64,000 nucleotides of DNA from Macromonas nakdongensis (GTDB taxonomy: Bacteria > Pseudomonadota > Gammaproteobacteria > Burkholderiales > Burkholderiaceae_C), in NCBI RefSeq assembly GCF_002837145.1, contig NZ_NWMV01000017.1:1-64000 (forward strand). The letters run 5' to 3'. The translations under genes were made by a program, and so were the position numbers. Every line of letters begins with the position of its first letter. The first letter of the stretch is position 1. The notes beneath the pieces were generated by a model. That model was not told where the DNA came from, ran no database searches, and saw nothing but the letters and a program-made list of their open reading frames with translations. Below, one piece after another: positions 18,340 to 28,931 of the stretch.

Positions 18340-19473
18340 TCAGCCCTTCTTGGCACCCTTGCCGAAGTAGTGGTTGTAGGCCATCTTGAAGTCCACCATG
18401 TAGTCGTTCTGCCACTGGCCGGCGCGCTGGGCAAAGGCCTTTTGCGAGTCCAGCACTTTCTTGAACATCGGGTTTTCGGCCGATTTCTTGGCGATGGTCT
18501 TGTCCCAGGCGGCCAGTTGGGCGCGCAGCACGGCGTCGGGGGTCTTGTAGAACTTCACGCCCTGCTTCTTCAGCTCGCCGTAGTCCTTGGAGTTGCGCTC
18601 GATGGCTTTCCAGCTCATGTCGGCGCTGGCGGCCTGCACCGCGTAGTCGATGATGGAGCGCAGTTCCTGTGGCAACGCGCGGTACTTGGGGCCGTTGAAT
18701 AGGATTTCGAATTGTTCGCCGCTCTGGTGGAAGCTCTGCAGCATGCAGTTCTTCACCACGTCGGGGAAGCCCAGCACGCGGTCGGACGAGGCGTTGTTGA
18801 ACTCGGCCGCGTCGATCAGGCCGCGGTCCAGCGCCGGCACGATCTCGCCACCCGGCAGCGGGTTGACGGCGGTGCCCATTTCGGTGAACACGTCCACGGC
18901 CAGGCCCACGGTGCGGAACTTCAGGCCCTTCATGTCTTCCACTTTGGCCACCGGCTTCTTGAACCAGCCCAGCGGCTGGGTGGGCATCGGGCCGTACAGG
19001 AAGTTCTGCACGTCCATGTTCAGGCTCTTGTAGATCTCGGCCACCAGCTCCTTGCCGCCGCCGTAGTTGTGCCAAGCCAGCACCATGTTCGGGTCCATGC
19101 CGAAGGCCGGGCCGGAACCCCACAGCGCCAGCGCCGAGTTCTTGCCGTACCAGTAGGCGATCACGCCATGGCCGCCGTCCAGCGTGCCCTTGCTCACCGC
19201 TTCCAGCAACTGGAAGGCCGGCACCACCGCGCCGGAGGGCAGCACCTCGATCTTCAGGCGGCCACCGGCCATGTCGTTGACCTTCTTGGCGAAGTCGTTG
19301 GCGTACTCGTGGAAGATGTCCTTGGCCGGCCAGGTGCTCTGGAAGCGCAGGGTGGTGGTCTGGGCCGATGCAATCATCGGTGCCGACATGGCCCCGGCGG
19401 CCACGGCGGCGCCTTTGAGCAGTTTGCGGCGGGAGTTGGGCTGAGCGGGAGCGGTCACGGTCAATGTCTCCAT
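18340..19473 (-). CDS. dctP: TRAP transporter substrate-binding protein (DctP family)
   Basis: A 377-residue periplasmic binding protein. It has a twin-arginine-like signal (NSRRKLLKGAAVAAGAMSAP, cleavage near ASAQT), suggesting Tat export. The mature part begins LRFQSTWPAKDIFHEYANDF and contains GPMPTQPLGWFKKP and GLKFRTVGLAVDVFTEMG, typical of the mannitol/chloroaromatic-type subgroup of DctP proteins, which in practice bind small organic acids. The ligand is not identifiable. The ATG at 19471-19473 is used because it places the RR motif correctly. Confidence 0.92.
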   Translation of the reverse strand: METLTVTAPAQPNSRRKLLKGAAVAAGAMSAPMIASAQTTTLRFQSTWPAKDIFHEYANDFAKKVNDMAGGRLKIEVLPSGAVVPAFQLLEAVSKGTLDGGHGVIAYWYGKNSALALWGSGPAFGMDPNMVLAWHNYGGGKELVAEIYKSLNMDVQNFLYGPMPTQPLGWFKKPVAKVEDMKGLKFRTVGLAVDVFTEMGTAVNPLPGGEIVPALDRGLIDAAEFNNASSDRVLGFPDVVKNCMLQSFHQSGEQFEILFNGPKYRALPQELRSIIDYAVQAASADMSWKAIERNSKDYGELKKQGVKFYKTPDAVLRAQLAAWDKTIAKKSAENPMFKKVLDSQKAFAQRAGQWQNDYMVDFKMAYNHYFGKGAKKG

Positions 19474-19688
19474 GGGGTTGTGGTGCCGCCATGCAGACTG
19501 CCGACGGGGGTTTATACCGATATGGGGTCTTTTCCGAGACACCTCTGCCGCCGGTTTTGTGCTGCGCCTCTAGGGAGACGGGGGGCGATGGAAAAAATTT
19601 CAAACGCCGCGCCAAAAATCGTCATTGGGGTGGGGCGTGGCCGACTTTCTTTATCATCGGGGTCCGCACCCCCTGAGCGAGGCCCCGC

Positions 19689-20813
19689 ATGCGTCCGATC
19701 CAGCTGTTCGACCCCGATTCCTCCACCTACACCTACGTCCTGTTCGACGTGGCCACGCGCGAGGCCTTGATCATCGACCCGGTGGATCTGCAGCTGGAGC
19801 GCGACCTGGCCGTGCTGCGCGATTACGGCTTGCGCCTGGTCTGGACGGTGGAAACCCATGCCCACGCCGACCACATCACCAGCGCCGGCAAGCTGGCCGA
19901 ACACGCCGGCGCCCAGACCGCAGCACCGGCCGCGTGCGGCATCACCACCGCGGCGCGCCAGTTGCAGGACGGCGACACCCTGCGCTTTGGCGCGCACACC
20001 CTGTGTGCCCTGGCCACCCCGGGCCACACCGCCGGCAGCATGTGCTACACGTGGGAGGCCGGTGGCCAGCGCCACGTGTTCACCGGCGACACCCTGCTCA
20101 TCAACGGCTGCGGCCGCACCGACTTCCAGTCCGGCAGTCCCGAGGCGCTGTACCACAGCCTGACCGAGGTGCTGTTCCGCCTGCCCGACGACACCACCGT
20201 CTGGCCCGGGCACGACTACCAGGGCCGCACCCATTCCAGCATCGGCCAGGAAAAGGCCGGCAACGCCCGCGTGGCCGGCAAAACGCGCGACGAATTCGTG
20301 GCACTCATGAACAAGCTGCACCTGCCACGCCCCAAGCGCATGGACGAGGCCGTGCCGGCCAACCTCAGCTCAGGCCTGCGCCACGACGTGGACGGCGCAC
20401 TGCTGCAGGTGCCGCGCGCCGCCGCCGGTTACGCCGGGGACGTGCCGGCGCCCCTGGCCTGGCAATGGGTGCAAGCCGGCCAGGCCGTGCTGGTGGACGT
20501 GCGCACCGACGCCGAGCGCGAGTGGGTGGGCTTTGTGCCCGGCGCGGTGGCGCTGGCCTGGAAGCAATGGCCGGGCATGGCCATGAACCCGGCTTTTGAC
20601 GCAGGCCTGCAAGCTGCGGCCGCCGGTGGCCACAAGCTGGTGCTGCTGTGCCGCAGCGGGGTGCGCTCCATCGCTGCGGCCAAACGCGCCACCGAACTGG
20701 GGCTGGAGGCCTACAACATCCTCGAAGGCTTTGAAGGCGACCCCGACGGCGACGCCCACCGCGGCCAGCGCGGCGGCTGGCGCTTCCACGGCCTGCCCTG
20801 GCGCCAGAACTGA
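19689..20813 (+). CDS. persulfide dioxygenase-rhodanese fusion (ETHE1-like MBL fold)
   Basis: A 374-residue two-domain enzyme. Residues 1 to about 240 form an ETHE1-type metallo-beta-lactamase fold with the metal motif HAHADH (His57, His59, Asp61, His62), [15 protein letters not shown] and WPGHDYQG. Residues about 265-370 form a rhodanese domain with the active-site loop LCRSGVRS (Cys321) and the preceding VDVRTDAE strand. Burkholderiales carry natural persulfide dioxygenase-rhodanese fusions that oxidise glutathione persulfide to sulfite and exchange sulfane sulfur with thiosulfate, and the domain order here fits that group. Expected role: cytoplasmic sulfide detoxification. Confidence 0.88.
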   Translation: MRPIQLFDPDSSTYTYVLFDVATREALIIDPVDLQLERDLAVLRDYGLRLVWTVETHAHADHITSAGKLAEHAGAQTAAPAACGITTAARQLQDGDTLRFGAHTLCALATPGHTAGSMCYTWEAGGQRHVFTGDTLLINGCGRTDFQSGSPEALYHSLTEVLFRLPDDTTVWPGHDYQGRTHSSIGQEKAGNARVAGKTRDEFVALMNKLHLPRPKRMDEAVPANLSSGLRHDVDGALLQVPRAAAGYAGDVPAPLAWQWVQAGQAVLVDVRTDAEREWVGFVPGAVALAWKQWPGMAMNPAFDAGLQAAAAGGHKLVLLCRSGVRSIAAAKRATELGLEAYNILEGFEGDPDGDAHRGQRGGWRFHGLPWRQN

Positions 20814-20871
20814 GCGTCTGCTCAAACCGCCACCGGGTTTCTACCGAAACCGCCCCCGCTATCATCCGTAC

Positions 20872-21660
20872 ATGACTTTGCTGGCACTGGATGTGGGAAA
20901 CACGCGCCTCAAGTGGGCGTTGTACGAGGCGCCCGGTGTGGGCGCGCGCATGCTCGCGCACGGCGTGCAGTTCCTGGAAAACATCGAAACCCTGGCCGAA
21001 GGCGACTGGAGCAGCCTGCGCCCCCCCACCCACGTGCTGGGCTGTGTGGTGGCCGGCGACGCGGTGCGCCGCCGGGTGCAGGAGCAGCTGGAACTGTGGG
21101 ACGTGGCGCCGCAATGGGTGGTGTCCAGCGCTGCCGAGGCGGGCCTGAGCAACGGCTACGACCATCCCTCGCGCCTCGGCTCCGACCGCTGGGTGGCCAT
21201 GATCGGGGCGCGCCAGCGCCTGCTGGCCCGCGGTCAGCGCCGGCCCTGCGTGCTGGTCATGGTCGGCACCGCCGTCACGGTGGAAGCCATTGACGCCGAT
21301 GGCCGTTTCCTGGGTGGGCTGATCCTGCCGGGCCACGGCATCATGCTGCGGGCGCTGGAGTCCGGCACCGCCGGCCTGCACGTGCCCACCGGCGAGGTCT
21401 GCAACTTCCCCACCAACACCAGCGACGCGCTCACCAGCGGCGGCACCTTTGCCATCGCCGGGGCGGTGCAGCGCATGGTCGACAACCTGCGCCAGCACAC
21501 CGGCGAGGAGCCGGCCTGCATCATGACCGGCGGTGCCGGCTGGAAGATGGCCCCGAGCATGACGGTGTCGTTCGAACTGGTGGACAGCCTGATTTTCGAT
21601 GGCCTGCTGGCCATCGCGCATCAGCGCTTCAGCCAGCGCGTGGCCAGTTCCACCCAGTAA
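20872..21660 (+). CDS. coaX: type III pantothenate kinase
   Basis: A 262-residue kinase for the first step of coenzyme A synthesis. The ASKHA-fold phosphate loop is present at the N-terminus ([17 protein letters not shown]), followed by [12 protein letters not shown] and the [21 protein letters not shown] segment that binds pantothenate and potassium. Length is normal. The ATG at 20872 begins the conserved region. The last 40 bases overlap the 3' end of the convergent M20 amidohydrolase gene. Confidence 0.94.
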   Translation: MTLLALDVGNTRLKWALYEAPGVGARMLAHGVQFLENIETLAEGDWSSLRPPTHVLGCVVAGDAVRRRVQEQLELWDVAPQWVVSSAAEAGLSNGYDHPSRLGSDRWVAMIGARQRLLARGQRRPCVLVMVGTAVTVEAIDADGRFLGGLILPGHGIMLRALESGTAGLHVPTGEVCNFPTNTSDALTSGGTFAIAGAVQRMVDNLRQHTGEEPACIMTGGAGWKMAPSMTVSFELVDSLIFDGLLAIAHQRFSQRVASSTQ

Positions 21661-22829
21661 GTGCCGCCCAGCGGAATCAGCGCGTCGTTGAAGTCGTAGC
21701 GCGGGTTGTGCAGGGTGCAGGGCCCGGCGTCGTGGCCGCCGCCTTCGTAGCCGGCGCGGTGCGCACCGTCGCCGTTGCCGATGAACAGGTAGGCCCCAGG
21801 CCGGGCCTGCAGCATGTAGGCAAAGTCTTCCGCACCCATGGTGGGCTCCTGCGCCAGCACCATCGCGTCGCCCACCACCTCGCGCATCACCTGGCGGGCA
21901 AAGTCGGCCTCGGCCGGGCTGTTCACCGTGGGCGGGTAGTTGCGCTCGAACTCGAAGTCGCAGCTGGCGCCGAAAGCCGCACAGGTGTGCTGGGCGATCT
22001 CGCGCATGCGCCGTTCGATCAGGTCCAGCACCTCCAGCGTGAAGGTGCGCACCGTGCCCTGGATCTCGCAGCTGTCGGGCACCACGTTGGTGGCTTCGCC
22101 GGTGTGGATCATGGTCACGCTGATCACGCCCGCGTCCACCGGCTTCTTGTTGCGGGTGATGACGGTCTGGAAGGCCTGCACCATCTGGCAGGCGATGGGC
22201 ACCGGGTCGATGCCGTTGTGGGGCAGTGCGGCGTGGCTGCCCTTGCCGCGGATGACGATCTTGAACTCGTTGCTCGAGGCCATCACCGGCCCGGGGCTGA
22301 CGGCGAAGCTGCCGGCCGGGTAGCCGGGCCAGTTGTGCATGCCGAACACCGCTTCCACGGGGAAGCGTTCGAACAGGCCGTCCTTGATCATCTCGCGAGC
22401 GCCGCCGCCGCCTTCTTCGGCCGGCTGGAAGATCAGCACCACGGTGCCGTCGAAGTCGCGGTACCGGGCCAGGTGCTGGGCCGCGGCCAGCAGCATGGCG
22501 GTGTGGCCGTCGTGGCCGCAGGCGTGCATGCGCCCGGCGTGGCGGCTGGTGTGGGCGAAGGTGTTGAGCTCGGTCATGGGCAGGGCGTCCATGTCGGCGC
22601 GCAGGCCCACGGCGCGGCCGCAGGCACCGCCGTCGCGGCCGTGCACCACGCCCACCACGCCGGTGCTGCCCAGGCCCCGGTGCACCTCGACGCCCCATTC
22701 GGCCAGTTTGGTGGCCACGGTGTCGGCGGTGCGCACCTCCTGGAAGCACAGCTCGGGGTGGGCGTGCAGGTCGCGTCGCAGACGGGTCAGCTCGGCGGTT
22801 TGCGCCAGGATGGAGTCGTTCAGGTTCAT
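21621..22829 (-). CDS. M20 family amidohydrolase (hippurate hydrolase/aminoacylase-like)
   Basis: A 402-residue metallo-amidohydrolase. The catalytic-domain motifs are [12 protein letters not shown] near residue 20, [24 protein letters not shown] with metal-binding His/Asp, and the catalytic Glu pair in [11 protein letters not shown]. The lid domain includes [15 protein letters not shown], and the last metal ligand region is [10 protein letters not shown]. The family deacylates N-acyl amino acids or hippurate; the exact substrate is unknown. The gene overlaps coaX tail-to-tail by 40 bases. Confidence 0.9.
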   Translation of the reverse strand: MNLNDSILAQTAELTRLRRDLHAHPELCFQEVRTADTVATKLAEWGVEVHRGLGSTGVVGVVHGRDGGACGRAVGLRADMDALPMTELNTFAHTSRHAGRMHACGHDGHTAMLLAAAQHLARYRDFDGTVVLIFQPAEEGGGGAREMIKDGLFERFPVEAVFGMHNWPGYPAGSFAVSPGPVMASSNEFKIVIRGKGSHAALPHNGIDPVPIACQMVQAFQTVITRNKKPVDAGVISVTMIHTGEATNVVPDSCEIQGTVRTFTLEVLDLIERRMREIAQHTCAAFGASCDFEFERNYPPTVNSPAEADFARQVMREVVGDAMVLAQEPTMGAEDFAYMLQARPGAYLFIGNGDGAHRAGYEGGGHDAGPCTLHNPRYDFNDALIPLGGTYWVELATRWLKR

Positions 22830-22914
22830 GGCCGGTCTCTCTCGCGTGGAACGGCCATGTTAACGAAAACCCGCCGCTTTGTTCGGGTGGGCACGCGTGT
22901 CGCACAATGGTCGC

Positions 22915-25002
22915 ATGGATTTCACTGCCACCCCTGCCGTCCCTGAAACCGGTGTCCGCACCGTCGTCGGTGCCTGCCCGCACGACTGCCCCGACACCTG
23001 CTCCTTCGTCACTACCGTGCAGAACGGTGTGGCTGTCAAGGTGCAGGGCAACCCCCACCACCCGCAAACCGGTGGCGTGCTCTGCGCCAAGGTGTCGCGC
23101 TACCACGAGCGCACCCACCACCCCGAACGGCTGCTGACGCCGCTCAAGCGGGTGGGGCCCAAGGGCGCCGGGCGGTTCGAGCCGGTGTCGTGGGACGAAG
23201 CGCTGGACGACATCGCCGCCCGCCTGCAGGCCATCGCCGCGCGCGACCCGCGTGCCATCCTGCCCTACAGCTACGCCGGCACCATGGGGCTGGTGCAGGG
23301 CGAGAGCATCGCCGCGCGCTTTTTCCACCGCCTGGGCGCCTCGTGGCTGGACCGCACCATCTGTGCCTCGGCCGGAGCGGCCGGGCTGGAGTACACCCTG
23401 GGCACCAAACAGGGCATGCGGGTGGAGCATTTCGCCGAATCGCGCCTCATCCTCATCTGGGGCAGCAACTCGGTGGGCAGCAACCTGCATTTCTGGCGCC
23501 ACGCGCAGGAGGCCAAGCGCCGCAGCGCCCGGCTGGTGTGCATCGACCCGCGCCGCAGCGAAACCGCCGACAAGTGCCACGAACATATCGCCCTGCGGCC
23601 GGGCACCGACGCGGCACTGGCCTACGCGCTCATCCACGCCTGCGTCCAGCACGGCTGGGTGGACCACGCCTACCTGGCGCAGCACACGGTGGGCTGGCCG
23701 CAGTTGCGCGAACGGGCACTGCAATGGCCACCGGCGCGCGCGGCCGAGGTCTGTGGCGTGCCGGTGGCGCAGATCGAGGCGCTGGCGCGCGACATCGGCG
23801 CCTGCTTTGAGCAGCAGACGCCGGTGGCCATCCGCCTGAACTACGGCATGCAGCGGGTGCGCGGCGGCGGCAACGCGGTGCGGGCGGTGGCCTGCCTGCC
23901 GGCCGTGCTCGGGGCCTGGCGCCACCGGGCCGGGGGGCTGCTGCTCAGCAGTTCCGGCGCGTTTCCGGTGCAGCGCCAGGTGTTGCAGCGGCCCGATCTG
24001 TTCGCCGCCTCGGGTCAAGCGCAGCCGCGCGTGGTCAACATGAGCACCATCGGCGACGACCTGCTGCGGTCCACCTCGGCCGAATTCGGCCCGCGCATCG
24101 AGGCGCTGGTGGTGTACAACAGCAACCCGGTGGCGGTGGCGCCGGAATCGTCTAAGGTGGTGCAGGGCTTTGCCCGCGACGACCTGTTCACCGTGGTGCT
24201 GGAGCACTTCCAGACCGACACCGCCGATTACGCCGATTACCTGCTGCCCGCCACCACCCAACTGGAGCACTGGGATGTGCACGCCAGCTACGGCCACACC
24301 GACGTGTTGCTGAACCGCCCGGCCATCGCCCCGGTGGGGCAGGCACGGCCCAACACGCACATCTTCCGCGAACTGGCACGCCGCATGGGCTACACCGACC
24401 CCTGCTTCCAGGACGACGACGAAACCCTGTGTCGCCAGGCCTACGGCGACGCGGTGGACTTCAATGCCCTGTTGCGCGACGGTTTCGTCACCCTGCCGCT
24501 GCCGGAGGCGCCTTTCGCCCAGGGCGGCTTCCCCACGCCTTCGGGCAAGTGCGAATTCTTCAGCGAACGCCTGGCCGCGCAGGGGCTGGACGGCCTGCCC
24601 GAGGTGCTGCCCAACCACGAGGCGCCGGGCAGCGACCCGCGCTACCCGCTGGCCATGATCTCGCCGCCGGCACGCAACTTCCTCAACTCCACCTTCGTCA
24701 ACGTGCAGTCGTTGCGCGACGCCGAAGGCCAGCCGCTGCTGGAAATCCACCCGGCCGATGCCGCCGACCGTGGCATCGTCGACGGCAGCACTGTGCGCGT
24801 ATTCAACGACCGCGGCAGCTACGTGTGCGCCGCCCGCGTCAGCGAACGGGCCCGCCCTGGCGTGGTCAACGGGCTGGGCATCTGGTGGCGCAAATTGGGG
24901 CTCAATGGCACCAACGTGAACGAACTCACCAGCCAGCGCCTGACCGACCTGGGCCGGGCGCCCACGTTCTACGACTGTCTGGTGGAGGTGGCGCCGGCCT
25001 GA
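22915..25002 (+). CDS. molybdopterin-dependent oxidoreductase with N-terminal 4Fe-4S motif
   Basis: A 695-residue member of the DMSO reductase superfamily. The N-terminal iron-sulfur ligands are ACPHDCPDTC and, about 27 residues later, LCAKV. The molybdopterin domain follows (FEPVSWDEALDDIAARL, then LILIWGSNSVGSN), with an MGD-binding C-terminal domain (HPADAADRGIVDGSTVRVFN). There is no Tat signal, so it is probably cytoplasmic. No partner subunit gene is adjacent, as for stand-alone members of this group found in many Burkholderiales. The substrate is unknown. The ATG at 22915 is used because the homologous region starts there. Confidence 0.87.
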   Translation: MDFTATPAVPETGVRTVVGACPHDCPDTCSFVTTVQNGVAVKVQGNPHHPQTGGVLCAKVSRYHERTHHPERLLTPLKRVGPKGAGRFEPVSWDEALDDIAARLQAIAARDPRAILPYSYAGTMGLVQGESIAARFFHRLGASWLDRTICASAGAAGLEYTLGTKQGMRVEHFAESRLILIWGSNSVGSNLHFWRHAQEAKRRSARLVCIDPRRSETADKCHEHIALRPGTDAALAYALIHACVQHGWVDHAYLAQHTVGWPQLRERALQWPPARAAEVCGVPVAQIEALARDIGACFEQQTPVAIRLNYGMQRVRGGGNAVRAVACLPAVLGAWRHRAGGLLLSSSGAFPVQRQVLQRPDLFAASGQAQPRVVNMSTIGDDLLRSTSAEFGPRIEALVVYNSNPVAVAPESSKVVQGFARDDLFTVVLEHFQTDTADYADYLLPATTQLEHWDVHASYGHTDVLLNRPAIAPVGQARPNTHIFRELARRMGYTDPCFQDDDETLCRQAYGDAVDFNALLRDGFVTLPLPEAPFAQGGFPTPSGKCEFFSERLAAQGLDGLPEVLPNHEAPGSDPRYPLAMISPPARNFLNSTFVNVQSLRDAEGQPLLEIHPADAADRGIVDGSTVRVFNDRGSYVCAARVSERARPGVVNGLGIWWRKLGLNGTNVNELTSQRLTDLGRAPTFYDCLVEVAPA

Positions 25003-25015
25003 GCGGCGCGGCCGT

Positions 25016-25270
25016 TTATTCCAGCGTGTCGATCAGCTCGGTGTAGCGCTGCATCGCTTCGTCGGCGCTGGTGCCTTTGAGCAGGGCCCAGGCGTCCCAC
25101 TTGGCGCGGCCCACCAGGTCGGTGAAGCCCGGCTTGGTGGCGGTGTTGTCGCCCTCGGTGGCCTGCTTGTACAGGGCGTAAATCTTCAGCAGGGTCTGGT
25201 TGTCGGGGCGCTGCGTCAGCTCCTGGGTGGCGGACACGGCGGCTTCAAAAGCGGTTTTCAGGTCGGACAT
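25016..25270 (-). CDS. acyl-CoA-binding protein (ACBP)
   Basis: An 84-residue four-helix protein with the ACBP ligand motif (LLKIYALYKQATEGDN, then FTDLVGRAKWDAWALLKG). It binds medium- and long-chain acyl-CoA esters in the cytoplasm. The length is normal for a stand-alone ACBP. The ATG at 25268-25270 starts the family homology (MSDLKTAFEAA). It is convergent with the molybdopterin oxidoreductase gene and divergent from rmlB. Confidence 0.93.
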   Translation of the reverse strand: MSDLKTAFEAAVSATQELTQRPDNQTLLKIYALYKQATEGDNTATKPGFTDLVGRAKWDAWALLKGTSADEAMQRYTELIDTLE

Positions 25271-25403
25271 GCGGGTCAAGGGGGCAAACACAACAGACAT
25301 CCATTGTGCCTATTCCCCGGCCATTCGGCCGCCCGCCGGCCCGCATCGCCTGTCGCCTCATCGATAATTCGCTCGCTTCGTCCAACAACTCAGGGGTTTT
25401 CGC

Positions 25404-26468
25404 ATGATTCTCGTCACCGGCGGCGCCGGCTTCATTGGCAGCAATTTCGTGCTCGACTGGCTGGCCCAGTGCGACGAGCCCGTCGTCAATTTGGACAAAC
25501 TCACCTACGCCGGCAACCTGGAAAACCTCGCCAGCCTGCAGGGCGATGCACGCCACCTTTTCGTCCAGGGCGACCTGGGCGACCGCGCCTTGGTGGACCG
25601 CCTGTTGGCCGAAAACCGTCCGCGCGCCGTGCTGCACTTCGCCGCCGAAAGCCACGTGGACCGTTCCATCCATGGCCCGGAAGACTTCATCCAGACCAAC
25701 ATCGTCGGCACCTTCCGCCTGCTCGAAGCCGTGCGCGCCCACTGGTCCGCCTTGCCCGCAGACGAGAAAGCCGCCTTCCGCTTCCTGCACGTCAGCACCG
25801 ACGAGGTCTACGGCACCCTCAGCCAAGAAGCCCCCGCCTTTGCCGAAACCCACCCCTACGAACCCAACAGCCCCTACAGCGCCAGCAAAGCCGCGTCTGA
25901 CCACCTGGTGCGCGCCTGGCACCACACCTACGGCCTGCCGGTGCTCACCACCAACTGCAGCAACAACTACGGGCCCTACCACTTCCCCGAAAAGTTGATC
26001 CCGCTCATGATCGTCAACGCCCTGGCCGGCAAACCGCTGCCGGTCTATGGCGATGGCCTGCAGGTGCGCGACTGGCTCTACGTCCAAGACCACTGCAGCG
26101 CCATCCGCCGTGTGCTGGAGGCCGGCCGCCTGGGCGAAACCTACAACGTCGGCGGCTGGAACGAAAAGCCCAACATCGAGATCGTGCACACCGTCTGCGC
26201 GCTGCTCGACGAGTTGCGCCCCAAGGCCGACGGCAGCAGCTACAAAGCGCAAATCACCCATGTGCAAGACCGCCCCGGCCACGACCGGCGCTACGCCATC
26301 GACGCGCGCAAGATCGAACGCGAACTGGGCTGGAAGCCGGCCGAAACCTTCGACACCGGCATCCGCAAGACGGTGCAGTGGTACCTGGCCCACCCCGAGT
26401 GGGTGCAGCACGTGCAAAGCGGCAGCTACCGCGATTGGGTGAGTCGGCAATACGGAGCCGACGCATGA
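25404..26468 (+). CDS. rmlB: dTDP-glucose 4,6-dehydratase
   Basis: A 354-residue extended SDR that makes dTDP-4-keto-6-deoxyglucose, the second step of dTDP-L-rhamnose synthesis. NAD-binding [15 protein letters not shown] opens the protein; [20 protein letters not shown] and the catalytic [14 protein letters not shown] (Tyr-xxx-Lys) follow. It is the first gene of the polysaccharide locus, preceded by an AGGGG ribosome site. The stop overlaps the rmlD start by ATGA. Confidence 0.97.
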   Translation: MILVTGGAGFIGSNFVLDWLAQCDEPVVNLDKLTYAGNLENLASLQGDARHLFVQGDLGDRALVDRLLAENRPRAVLHFAAESHVDRSIHGPEDFIQTNIVGTFRLLEAVRAHWSALPADEKAAFRFLHVSTDEVYGTLSQEAPAFAETHPYEPNSPYSASKAASDHLVRAWHHTYGLPVLTTNCSNNYGPYHFPEKLIPLMIVNALAGKPLPVYGDGLQVRDWLYVQDHCSAIRRVLEAGRLGETYNVGGWNEKPNIEIVHTVCALLDELRPKADGSSYKAQITHVQDRPGHDRRYAIDARKIERELGWKPAETFDTGIRKTVQWYLAHPEWVQHVQSGSYRDWVSRQYGADA

Positions 26469-27436
26469 GCGCAGGGGGCGAGCCGGGCCTGCGCATCCTG
26501 CTGCTGGGCAAAAACGGTCAGGTGGGTTGGGAGCTGCAACGCAGCCTGGCACCGCTGGGCCACGTCATCGCGCTGGACCGCGAGGGCTTGACACCCCAGC
26601 AAGCCACCCACCTGCCCGCGTGGCAGGGCCTGCCCCTGCTGGACCAGCCCTTGTGCGGCGATCTCACCGACCTGGCTGGCCTGGCCCGCACGGTCCATGC
26701 CCTGCGCCCGCACGTCATCGTCAACGCGGCCGCCTACACCGCCGTGGACAAAGCCGAGTCCGACGTGGCCCTGGCCCGCCGCATCAACGACGAGGCCCCG
26801 GGCGTGCTGGCCCAGGCCGCGCACGCCGTGGGGGCCTGGCTGGTGCACTACAGCACCGACTACGTCTTCAACGGCAGCGGCCACACCCCCTGGCAAGAGG
26901 GCGATGCCACCGGCCCCCTCAACGCCTACGGCCTCACCAAGCTCGAGGGTGAGCAGCGCATCCTGCAGGCCGGACGCCAGCACCTCATCCTGCGCACCAG
27001 TTGGGTGTATGCAGCGCGTGGCGGCAACTTTGCCAAAACCATGCTGCGCCTGGCGCGCGAGCGCGAACGCCTCACCGTCATCGCCGACCAGTTCGGTGCG
27101 CCCACCGGGGCCGAACTCATCGCCGACGTCACCGCTCACTGCATCCGCCACCTGCTGCACACCGGTGAAGGGCAAGGCACCTACCACCTGGCCGCGGCGG
27201 GTGAAACCACCTGGCACGGCTACGCCAACCACGTCATCGCCCAGGCCCGGCGCCTGCGGCCCGAGGCCGACTGGACGGTTCAGGACGTGGCCCCCGTGCC
27301 CACCAGCGCCTTCCCCACGTCCGCGCGGCGCCCGCACAACTCGCGCCTGAACACCACCTTGCTGCAAGCCACCTTCGGTCTGCACCTGCCGCCGTGGCAG
27401 CAAGGGGTGGACCGGCTGCTGGCCGAAATTCTGTGA
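26465..27436 (+). CDS. rmlD: dTDP-4-dehydrorhamnose reductase
   Basis: A 323-residue SDR that reduces dTDP-4-keto-L-rhamnose to dTDP-L-rhamnose. Motifs: [15 protein letters not shown] cofactor loop, [26 protein letters not shown] and the catalytic YGLTKLEGE. It is coupled to rmlB by a 4-base overlap, and rmlA follows after 25 bases. Confidence 0.96.
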   Translation: MSAGGEPGLRILLLGKNGQVGWELQRSLAPLGHVIALDREGLTPQQATHLPAWQGLPLLDQPLCGDLTDLAGLARTVHALRPHVIVNAAAYTAVDKAESDVALARRINDEAPGVLAQAAHAVGAWLVHYSTDYVFNGSGHTPWQEGDATGPLNAYGLTKLEGEQRILQAGRQHLILRTSWVYAARGGNFAKTMLRLARERERLTVIADQFGAPTGAELIADVTAHCIRHLLHTGEGQGTYHLAAAGETTWHGYANHVIAQARRLRPEADWTVQDVAPVPTSAFPTSARRPHNSRLNTTLLQATFGLHLPPWQQGVDRLLAEIL

Positions 27437-27461
27437 ATTTTTGACAGGGAGAAACTCGAAC

Positions 27462-28334
27462 ATGACCGCACGCAAAGGCATCATCCTCGCCGGGGGCTCC
27501 GGCACCCGGCTGCACCCCGCCACCCTGGCCATCAGCAAGCAGCTGCTGCCGGTGTACGACAAGCCCATGGTCTACTACCCGCTCAGCACCCTCATGCTGG
27601 CGGGCATGCGCGATGTGCTGCTCATCAGCACCCCGCAAGACACGCCCCGTTTCCAGCAACTGCTGGGCGACGGCAGCCAGTGGGGCATGAACCTGCAGTA
27701 CGCCGTGCAACCCAGCCCCGACGGGCTGGCCCAGGCCTTCATCATTGGCGAGCCCTTCATCGGCAACGCCTCCAGCGCGCTGGTGTTGGGCGACAACATC
27801 TACTACGGGCACGACTTCCAGCCGCTTCTCCAGGCGGCCGATGCGCAAACCACCGGTGCCACCGTGTTCGCTTACCACGTGCAAGACCCCGAACGCTACG
27901 GCGTGGTCGAATTCAACGCCCAGGGCCAGGCCATCAGCATCGAAGAAAAGCCCAAACAACCCAAAAGCAACTACGCCGTCACCGGCCTGTACTTTTACGA
28001 CCCGCAGGTGGTGGATATCGCCAAGGCCGTGAAGCCCAGCGCGCGGGGTGAATTGGAAATCACCAGCGTCAACCAAGCCTATTTGCAGCAAGGCCAGCTG
28101 AACGTGCAAACCATGGGCCGCGGCTACGCCTGGCTGGACACTGGCACCCACGACAGCCTGCTGGACGCGGGGCAGTTCATTGCCACGCTGGAGCGGCGCC
28201 AGGGCTTGAAGATTGCCTGCCCGGAAGAAATCGCCTGGCGCAACGGCTGGATCGGTGCCGAACAATTGCAACGGCTCGCGCAGCCCCTGGCCAAGAACGG
28301 CTACGGGCAGTACCTGCTGGGTTTGCTCAAATAA
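27462..28334 (+). CDS. rmlA: glucose-1-phosphate thymidylyltransferase
   Basis: A 290-residue nucleotidyltransferase joining dTTP and glucose-1-phosphate. The N-terminal signature [20 protein letters not shown] and [17 protein letters not shown] are both present, followed by [11 protein letters not shown] and [17 protein letters not shown]. Length is typical of the short RmlA form that is feedback-inhibited by dTDP-L-rhamnose. The ATG at 27462 follows an AGGGAGA ribosome site. Confidence 0.97.
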   Translation: MTARKGIILAGGSGTRLHPATLAISKQLLPVYDKPMVYYPLSTLMLAGMRDVLLISTPQDTPRFQQLLGDGSQWGMNLQYAVQPSPDGLAQAFIIGEPFIGNASSALVLGDNIYYGHDFQPLLQAADAQTTGATVFAYHVQDPERYGVVEFNAQGQAISIEEKPKQPKSNYAVTGLYFYDPQVVDIAKAVKPSARGELEITSVNQAYLQQGQLNVQTMGRGYAWLDTGTHDSLLDAGQFIATLERRQGLKIACPEEIAWRNGWIGAEQLQRLAQPLAKNGYGQYLLGLLK

Positions 28335-28342
28335 AGTTTGCC

Positions 28343-28900
28343 ATGCCCTACACCGTCACCCCCACCGCCATCCCCGAAGTGCTGGTGCTCGAACCCAAAG
28401 TGTTCGGCGACGCCCGCGGCTTCTTCTTCGAAAGCTTCAACCAGCGCGACTTCGAGCAAGCCACCGGCCTGCAAGGCGTGCAATTCGTGCAAGACAACCA
28501 CAGCAAATCCGCCCGGGGCGTGCTGCGCGGGCTGCACTACCAAATTCAGCACCCCCAGGGCAAGCTGGTGCGGGTGGTGCAGGGCGAGGTGTTCGACGTG
28601 GCGGTGGACCTGCGCCAAAGCAGCCCCACCTTCGGCCAGTGGGTGGGCGAGGTGCTGAGCGCCAGCAACCACAAGCAGCTGTGGGTGCCGCCGGGCTTTG
28701 CGCATGGCTTCCTGACCTTGAGCCAGTCGGCCGAATTCCTCTACAAAACTACTGACTACTGGTACCCCCAGCACGAGCGCAGTTTGCTGTGGAGCGACCC
28801 GCAGGTGGGCATTGCCTGGCCCTTGCAGGGCCAGCCCATCCTGGCAGAAAAAGATGCCGCTGCACCAGGTTGGGGCGATCAATTCCTGCCCTATCGGTGA
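28343..28900 (+). CDS. rmlC: dTDP-4-dehydrorhamnose 3,5-epimerase
   Basis: A 185-residue cupin epimerase that completes the rml set. Motifs: EPKVFGDARGFFFESFN, VQDNHSKSARGVLRGLHYQ with the catalytic His, KLVRVVQGEVFDVAVDLR and WVPPGFAHGFLTLS. It follows rmlA after 8 bases. The order rmlB-D-A-C is the usual one in proteobacterial O-antigen loci. Confidence 0.97.
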   Translation: MPYTVTPTAIPEVLVLEPKVFGDARGFFFESFNQRDFEQATGLQGVQFVQDNHSKSARGVLRGLHYQIQHPQGKLVRVVQGEVFDVAVDLRQSSPTFGQWVGEVLSASNHKQLWVPPGFAHGFLTLSQSAEFLYKTTDYWYPQHERSLLWSDPQVGIAWPLQGQPILAEKDAAAPGWGDQFLPYR

Positions 28901-28931
28901 GACAATGCCGGGAGGGAAAGGACAAGAAAAC

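Noticed and set aside
20365-24750. A 1461-codon open frame on the minus strand across several genes
   Set aside because: It lies antisense to the persulfide dioxygenase fusion, coaX and the molybdopterin oxidoreductase and in another frame of the M20 gene, all with clear family motifs. Its translation is Arg/Gly/His-rich without domains, the usual shadow of high-GC coding DNA.
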